A program made the position numbers and the translations under genes. The notes beneath the pieces were generated by a model. The model saw only the letters and a list, made by a program, of their open reading frames with translations, did no database searches and had not been told where the DNA came from. Source: Coriobacteriales bacterium (GTDB lineage Bacteria > Actinomycetota > Coriobacteriia > Coriobacteriales > UBA8131). Taken from it: a DNA stretch of 10,595 nucleotides. The stretch is taken from assembly GCA_031286245.1 (NCBI GenBank), contig JAITUO010000211.1, positions 1 to 10,595 on the forward strand, read 5' to 3'. Within the stretch, counting starts at the first letter, position 1, and each line of letters begins with the position of its first letter. This document shows, piece by piece, positions 1 through 9,000 of this stretch.

Positions 1-3000
1 GTGATCAATGTCACCAGCAATGGCCAGACCAATGTGCTGACCGCTTCCGGCGCTATTGCTGTCGGTGGAGTAGCGGTCAATGCCGGACTGGCTGTGGCTG
101 TCAACCTGACTACCGTACACACCTACATTGGACAGGGCGTCAGTATCGACGGTTGGCAGGAAGGCAATACCAGCTATTTGCCGAACATCAATGTCACCAC
201 CAATTTCGGGTCTGAGGCAAAAAGCCTGATGCTTTCGATCAGTGGCGGTGCCGTGGCAGTCAGTGTTGTAGTGACTGTTGTTATAAACCGCATCGATGCC
301 CGTACTTATATCGGTATCACTCCAAAAACTTCTTCTGGGGATAAAACCGCAATCCTGCCCGGCTCAATCGGTTTTGCGGTCGGAACGATCACTGCGAACA
401 ATGTCACTGTACAAAGCAATGTATCCGGTGATGTTAATGTATTGATCCTCGGCGTGGCTGGTGGAGCAGTATCGGTTAACGCTGCAGTAGCCCTGGGCTT
501 TAACTACGCCACCGGGGTTGCGGCCATCAGTGCTGCCCGCTTGAATGCCAACAGTCTCACCGTCAGTGCCTTTATGGATGGTGATACTACAATCAATACC
601 TTTGCCGTAACCGGCGGAATGGTAGCAGTAGGGGCTACAGTAGCCGTTGGTTACATCAAGACCACCAACCTGGCGCTGATCGATACCTCGGCCGGAGGTC
701 TGACAGTCAGAAACGGTAACATCACTGTCCAGGCTGGGACTGCTGCAAAACCTTACAGTTCCGATGTGGTGGTAACAGTGATCACCGGTGCTGCCGGTGC
801 TTTTGCCGGAGCCTTGAACTTCGCAATCGCCATCAACCAGTCCGGTAATTACGCCCGGATCATTGGCAGCAACACCGATGTTGTTATTGATGCGGCTAAT
901 CTGCTGGTTGAAGCCCACGGCAACGCCCATGCCTATGCAGTGATCGGCAACGCTGCCTTTGGTGTCGCCGCCGTCAGTGCCTCGGTAGCCTACTCCGATA
1001 TCTTAAGTATCCAGGAAGCCCTGATTAACAGTTATGCGGAAATCACACTCAGTGGCAACCTGGAAGTCATCTCGCGTCAAAACCTTGATCCGATAGCCAG
1101 TGGCAGTTTGATACTGGATTATATGAAAAACGACAGCAACAAAGCAGGCACCACTAACAAATATGTGCCGGTTGGTACGATGTCCACAGCCTATATCTTC
1201 GCGGCTTCAGTCGGTTTGGTGACCGGTGTCGTGAACGTGGCGATCGCCAGCGCCAATGCTACGTCTATTGCCTACGTCCGCGCCGCCAATATCAATGCGC
1301 AAGGTTCGATCACTGTCACCAACACGGCCGCCTCCAAAGCCCTGGCCAATATCGACAATCTGGGCTTCGGGCTGGTATCGGTTGGCTTGATGGTCGGTTA
1401 CGCCTATGCCGACGGAGACTTCCAAGCCATCCTGTCCAGTATCGGAAGCATCACTGCCGGTGGCAATATCGCGGTCACCAATAACTATACCGCGATAGCC
1501 GATATGATCCTCAATCCGGCTTTTGGCGGCGTAAAGATATCCGCTGTCTCTCTGGATGTAAATGTCGCCTTGGCCCGGGTAGCAACCCGGTCAGAAGCCG
1601 CTATCAATGGTTCCGGCCGAGTCCAGGCCAATAATATCTCTGTAGTGAACTTCGGTTTGGTGCGGGCCACCTCTGAGATCAAAGGCGGTCTTCTCCAGAT
1701 CTCCATATTTTCTTTGACCAGTAATAACGTTGTCGCCCTGCTCTCAGCCCGGCAGGACGCCTATATCAGCGGCGCTCATCTTGTTGCCAATGATGTCAGT
1801 GTGCTCTCGCTGTATAACGTCAATGAATCGGCCGACAATATCCGCTATAACAGCGAAGGTTTACCAGCAATTCCTTCTGTCAATTGGAGTTATGGCGCGT
1901 TTGCTACCGTCGGGGCCAGTGTGGCTAACATAGGTCTGGCTGTTGCCAAGGTCAATGCGGCTTATGCCCGCTCCGAATCGCAGGTCTCAGCCTACATCAC
2001 CGGAGCTTCCAGTGAGATCGCCGGTCGGCTGGATGTTCATACCTATGCGGCTTCCAATGCCCGCACAGACATCAATCAGCCAAGCTTCAGTGTCTCGCTG
2101 GTCAATATCGGAGTGTCTGTACTGTACTCCAATGCCGAGGGAGTTTATCGGGCTTATATCGACTCTACTGGTAATGCCTCCTTGGGTTTGAAGGCCGGTA
2201 GTATCCGGGTTGGAGTTGGCCACTACACCGAAGCGTACTCAAGAACCGGCCCCTTGGGTGGCATGAGCGTGTCATTGTCCGGTGTTAACGTCAATGTCAA
2301 CACCGCCAATGCTAACGCTCGGGCGACTGCGGAAGCTTTTATCCGCGGCAATGGTGTGATTGCAACAACCGGAGACCTGATCGTACAAGTCAATGGCAGC
2401 GCCTTGGCCAATGCCACCATCCAGACAGAAACGGTCGCTTTGAGCCTGGTGGATGTACGGGCCAATGTCACCTATGCCAATTTGAATGTCGTCCAGAATG
2501 CCTACTTCAATATTGGAAACGGCGGTCTGGTCGATGTCGGTGGCTCATTGAATATCCGCGCCAACTATTCGGACGACAGTTACCATGGTGCGATTGCCAC
2601 CAGCGGTACCACCAACGGGGTCAGCCTGACCTTGGTCAGTGCTACTGCAACCATGGCTTTTGCCACCTCAGCTCTACAAAACACGGCTTATATCAGCGGT
2701 TCTGGCCAGGTAACAGTCACACACAATGTCTTGGTGCTCGCTAACTCCCAGACCTGGGCGACCGCTACTGTCAACCGGCCAACCACCATAACCTTGGCTG
2801 AGCTTTCCATGGTTTATGCCGAGTCGCGGACATTTGATGTGGTTACCGCCTATATCAGAGGAGTGACTCTGATTGCTGGCGGCAACATCGACGTCAAGGC
2901 GGTCGGCCGCACTACTTCCTATTCTTCCAGTGCTGCCGGTCTGTCATTGTCACTGGTTAACTTTGGTGTCGGTAATGTCAAGGCTACCATTGGTGCAGAC

Positions 3001-6000
3001 AATCGCCGCTTTACTGTCGAAGCCTATATCTATGACTATACGAAAGTGACTGCCGCTGGCAACATCAATGTCGAAGCTGACAGTGCCGGACGTGTTACTT
3101 CCCGTTTGACCTCGCTTCCGAAAGACTGGCAGATTTCGGCAGTCGCAAATACTGAGAGCCAGGTACAAACCGTCAGTTACTACCTGACCAAGGCCTGGAT
3201 CGGCAGTTATGCCGAAATCAAGAGTACCGGTGGAAATATCACAGTCTATGCCCATGACCTGGCTAATGCCGATGCTCTGGTCGATGGTAACAGCATCGGT
3301 GTCTTGTTCAGCGGGGATCATAAATATGCCCGCAACACGGTCTACCAGACGACCATCGCCGACATCTGGACTGGCGCCGATCTCTGGGCACATGGGTCGG
3401 TTGATATCAAGACCAAATCCGATGCCCGCATGGATGCTATTACCCATGCGCAGTCTGGCGGTTTCATTGCCGGTGGTGCTCTGCAGGCCTTTAATACTGT
3501 CTACCGTGAAGCCCAGACCAACATCTACAATTATGTTCAGATCTTCGCCGACTTCGGTAATATTTCCATCACGTCGCATGCCGGTGAGGATGACAGAATC
3601 AATACTATTGCCAAGTCTTCGATTGGTACCGGATTTGGCGGTGGTGAGTCATATGCGGTGTTATCCTACTCCTCTTTCAGTGTCGTAAACATCGGTGGTG
3701 GGGTCAATATCACTGACACCTTTGGCGATGTTCTGATTGCGGCCTATGTCGCAGCCGCATACCTTAATACGAGCAGCGATATCGGTATCTCTTCCGTTGG
3801 CAGCAGCACAAAGGCTGAGTCAATCCAATATCTGACGATTAACAATACCGGCTTGACTGCGCAGGTTAATTTGGCTACGAACTCCAATCCCGATCTGCGC
3901 ACCTATATCACAGCGAAGAATATCACGGTCTTATCCAAAGTTAATAATGTCTACATTTATGCCTATTCATACTCTTCGACCTCCGGGGCGATGGAATTTG
4001 CCAAAGCCTATTCTGTGGTTAACCTGCTGTTAATAGTTGAGGTCAATCTGAATAATGTCCATCTACGGGCTTACGATGACCTGCTGATTATGGCTGATGC
4101 GGTGCCGACCAATGGCTCCGTCCAAAAGGCTCCTATACCGCCCGGTACACCGCAATTTCAGATCCCATTTTATGAGGCATTAACCATATGTAACGACCCG
4201 AACGTATTACTCCACGCGGAGACCAGAATTCGTGCAGCAACCGGATGTATAGAATCCCATGCCTGGTTCCAAGGTTATGCTTCTGCCACGGTGAATATCG
4301 GCGGCTTGGCCAAGTTGACCGGGGCCAATGTAATGATCGATCGGCAGGGTTTCCCGGACGCAGTCATTATTGAAGCTACCGGCAGTCGGGGTTTATCTGC
4401 CGCGGAAAAGAAAATAGACATAAGCAAGACTTTTCAAAACTATTTAAATATGAATATCGACAGGGGTGTTGTTTTTGAAATTGGTGACGCTGCAGCCGGT
4501 ATGGCGATCGACATCTACTACGATTCAAATGGTGCGGTCCGCTACCGCAGTGTTGGTACTTTGCCCGGCTTTGAAATAACAATTGATCCGTCTGGCCATT
4601 TGGTGTTGATCCCAGCGATATCCAACAATCAACCTGGCAGGTTAACCGTGGTTGGCAGTACGCGTGGCCTGGCCGGTAATAAGATCTACGGACAGCAGTA
4701 TATCCCCGAGCTGGTTGTCACCAACCGTACTGATTATGGTCTGGTTTTTGGTGCTATCAACCTCTACAACGCAGATTTTCGAACTTCTCAGGTTACTGCC
4801 CTTGATGAAAACCGTAACAACAGTTACACGAGTGCTTATCAAAAACTCAGCCTGAATACCCATCCGGAGATTTCAGTCTACAGTCGGGACAGCGGTTCAG
4901 TGACCTTTACTGACCTGGTTTCCAACGAACGCGGCAACTTGCACATCGAGTGGACAGATGTGGATAAACCCAGTGATCTTTTTACTTCGACAACCATGAC
5001 ACTGGGTTCGGTTGGCATCGCCCCAATCTGGGTGCATGATCTAACAGTGTTAAACGCCCGTAATGTCAAAGGGGTGGGCAACCCACTGGACGAGCCGCGC
5101 TTCCAGGTTTATCTGACTGTTGTGGACTTTGACGATGACGGTGTGATTGAAGACGCCCATATCTGGCTGGATGCGATTGGTGATGTCTGGCTGGAACTGA
5201 CACTGGCTGAAATCACACCGAAAACCGATCTGAGCGGAGCTTTGAGCAACAGTCCGCTACCTGGCACCCTGGATCTGGAGCACCTCGTCACTGGCGGGCA
5301 TTTAGACATCTTATTGCCGCTGGCCATCCGTTTGGATTACCTGGTGAACAGCAAGGCAGCTTCGGTCTATATCCCCGGAGTATTCAGCTATACCGAACAG
5401 ATGATTCAACCGATCGGATCAGCGGAGTTGACGCTAGGTGAATTGTCTCTGTACTTATCCCGAAAGAGAACTGAAGGCTATTCAATCTACTATCTGCCTA
5501 ATGGCACCCAGCTCTATCTGGATGAGCAGGGCAAAATCGCACGGATGGTGGCACCGAATGGCAGTGCTTTAGATACCTCCGCTTACCGGATCGAAGAGCG
5601 TAATGGCCAGGCGGTTGTGACCTTCTGGGAGTTCGGAATTGAGTTGAACCTGGCCACCGGTGTTTTGACGGTAATCTCAGAGGTTTGTGGTTTTGATGTC
5701 TATCTCGATTATGATCCGCTGCTGGGTTGGTACACCTTGAATGGCACTGTTAATAAATGGCAGGGGATCCAGCTTGTCCGCCAGGATACTCAAGGTAACT
5801 ACCAGGCGGTGGACCAAAATGTCCAACTCAGTTATTGGCAGACCATTGATGGGATTGATTACTACTTCCTGACAACTGACAATGCATTGAAGCTGACCAC
5901 TACTGACCCTGGAATTAATTATCGCTACTATGTGGTGGCCTTTGATGCTGATGGCAACCTGTTCAACGTTTACCTGGGAACGCGTTCGACCGATACCTGG

Positions 6001-9000
6001 GACTTGGATGCAGAGCTTGATTCTGAGCAGATCAGCTACTCAGATAACAGGGTTTTAGGGACAGGCACAGTTGTCGAAGTGCGACTGGCACATTGGGAGT
6101 TCACTACGTCCATCGGCGGAGCAGACTACGTACTGCTCCTCAACCAGCAATACACTATTTTTGAAACCTACTCGTCAGGTGTCTTAGTCTCTTCAAACAC
6201 CAGCTACAGCCCCTATGTAATTGAATCTATCATTTATGCTGGTTCTGATATTACAGCTAACCCGCAATTGATCTTTGGTGCAGGCAGTACTGTGTTATCC
6301 GGTTACGTCATCAATGCTCCGGAGATCAACAGGACACCTGAAGGCCGGGTAACCGGTGCCTATCTGGAGTTCAATTACATCGCCCTGCAGCAGTGGAGCC
6401 CGACGTACTCCCTGTTTGATCCGGGTGAAAACAACAATTATGGTTTAGGTTATACAATTCCTAACTACGATGGCCTGGGCAGTGACTTGTTAGTCTACCT
6501 GGTGGTTGAATACCGCTACACTGACGGAAATGGTTATCAGAACCAATACCAGATGTATGATGACAACGGCCAGTTGATAACTGTCTCTGAGGATTATTTG
6601 ATTAACTCGGGTGCTGAGGAAATTGTATATTACTTCTCCTACAGCGGCGGCCGGATAGACTTGAATCACAGCTTTAGCCAGGGTAACTATATTCACGTTT
6701 CCCCCGGCAGCTCAATATCGCTGAATTGGTATCTGGTCAACGGAGTGGCTAATTATCGGATCACTGATGCTCTGACAGTGTCCAGCGACGGAGTGATCAG
6801 CTTCGTCCAGAGGAATGCTGACGACAGGACGATCAGGTTCACATATGACCTGGTCAATCTGGATGCCCAGTTGATCTTGATTCATCCCGGATTCGATGTA
6901 ATCAGCCTGTACTATGACCCAGTCAGCGAAAAGGCTGTGATTTCAGGCCGGCAATACCTGGTTCAGTTGACTGAGAATATCGCCAAACGCACTGATAACG
7001 AGTACTACTTCCATAACGGTCTGGAGTGGGTTCTGGCAGAGCTGGACACTAATACTGTTGATGCCGTTTTGGCTTCGCTGTTGGGTATCCCAGCCGCCAC
7101 AGTTTTTTCAAAGATTTCTTACAGTGGAGAAACCCATCTACTGATCTACCAGTATGCCGGCACCACTTATCATGTCATCTATCAAAACGGGCTGCCTTAT
7201 GCCCTGGTCGGCTCGGATGGCAGTGTGCGATTCTTCGATGAGGACAATGTTGAAAAAGCCTTGAAGCTTCAGTTGGAGGGCACCAATTATCTGGTTTCAT
7301 ATCTGGAAGGCTTCAGTGTCACTTTACAGATGAATGATCTGTTGGGCAGCATCTTGGATGGTGACACAATAAAAGGCCGCCTGCCAGATAACTTAGATAT
7401 CCATACCAAGGGCGGCGACCTGACCTTCATCGCACATAGCCTGGGTTCGTTTGGTAGACTAGAAGACCCGCTGGAAGTCTCGATTGACTATCCGGGTGTC
7501 TTTAAGTTCTTTGACTTAAGCGGCAACAAGATCATCACTACCGATACCTATCTATACATTGAAGATGGTGACTTCGAGTTGGATGAAGACACCCAGATCA
7601 GCGGTACCGACGACAAGACAATCGAAGTGATCATCGCTACCAAAGACGGCAGCATCTATGGCGATGACATCCGGGTCAGTCATGGACGGTTCATCTTATA
7701 CACCAATGTTTTATGGATAGTCGAGGCTGATGGCGTTCACTGGGATCCGACGCCAGGCGCTCAGTCACCCGGCAACATCTTCTTCCGCCACATGGGTACA
7801 GTCTCCAGCGAGATTTCGTTTAATGCCAATGCTTTAAGCAACAATCGTCGCGGTGACATTCGCTTTGAGAGCATCATTGGGCGAGAGAGTTCAGTCTATC
7901 TGGTGGCCGGTGCTGTGATCGGGCAGTATTCGGGAGACGAGCCAGGCATCTTGTGTGACGAGTACGGCTATCGGGCTTTTATCAAGTTCGCTGATGATCA
8001 GACAGATGCAATCTCAAGGCTCTCGCTTGCTGCCGCCGTATCGATCGGTGAAGCAGACGATTGGTTGATCATCGATATACCGGCAGCCATGACCTTATAC
8101 ATCCCCGCAGCCGGCAGTATCTATCTGGATGCACTGGAACTGATCCTGGCGATGAAGAGTACTGACCCAGATGCCTTAACGGAGTATGACCAGATAGCGA
8201 TCGGCAACACACCGCTGTTGGCTTGCCGGATCGATTTGGTGACCCATCCAAATAACCCCAAGGTCAATGAGTTTTCCGGGCATCTGCCCGAAGATCTGGA
8301 CGAGATCGTCTGGGGTGACCACCTGGATCTGATCGAGAAGCAAATGCTGCAGATGCTGGTCGACAGGCAAAACCCCGATGAACTGGCTAGCTGGATACTG
8401 ACACGGGTCGAGCGTGGTGAGTGGACTGCATTGCTGGTCAAAGATGTGATTGTGGCTTTACTCGGTCGCACAGACGGTATCCCGGTCGATCTATTAGCCG
8501 AGCTTTTAAGCAACGAGCAGATCAGCCAGTTCATCAACCTCGATGACATCATGTCGCTGTTATCGGATGAGGATCTGTTGGCTTTGATTGCAGCCTGGTA
8601 TCCAATCGACTCTGATGCCTGGGCGGAAGCATTGGTTGATGGCGATAATCCACTGCTGGATGAGGCTGTTTTAACTCAGATCACTTCAGCTTTAGAGTTG
8701 GCCAACTATCTCAGCCCTGAGCAAATGGCATTGATTTTTGAAGGCTTGAGTGAAGCGCAAAAAACAGCTTTAGGTTTTGATGATGATACCTTGGAATTGA
8801 CGATCGCTGATCTGGTGAAACTGGTTGAAGACGACCTTGGCTTGACGTTGACTGACCTGCTGGCCTTGCTGCTGGGTTATGACGCTGTGGACACCGTTCC
8901 TATATCCTTCCTGGCTGAACTGGTATTACGCTACGATGTCGAAAGTCTGTTGGAGGCAATCGAAGCATACAAGCCTGAGGCTATCTTGCTGGCCATTACT

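Noticed and set aside
1..3. GTG at the first base as a start codon
   Set aside because: There is no upstream sequence to judge, no signal peptide follows, and the residues that follow are already mid-repeat.
241..840. Ala/Val/Gly-rich tracts such as GGAVAVSVVVTVVINR as transmembrane helices
   Set aside because: They recur with the repeat period and alternate small and hydrophobic residues, as beta strands of a repeat do. A protein with dozens of membrane helices of this kind is not plausible.
364..930. Minus-strand open frame of 188 codons
   Set aside because: Same reason: it is a shadow of the frame-1 repeats, with a Ser/Gly/Asp-rich translation that merely mirrors the codons of the plus strand.
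2950..3579. Long minus-strand open frame of 209 codons, the longest complete open frame opposite the main gene
   Set aside because: It lies opposite the repeat array, whose composition gives few antisense stops. The plus frame shows coherent repeats through it, whereas the antisense translation shows none and has no plausible start context.
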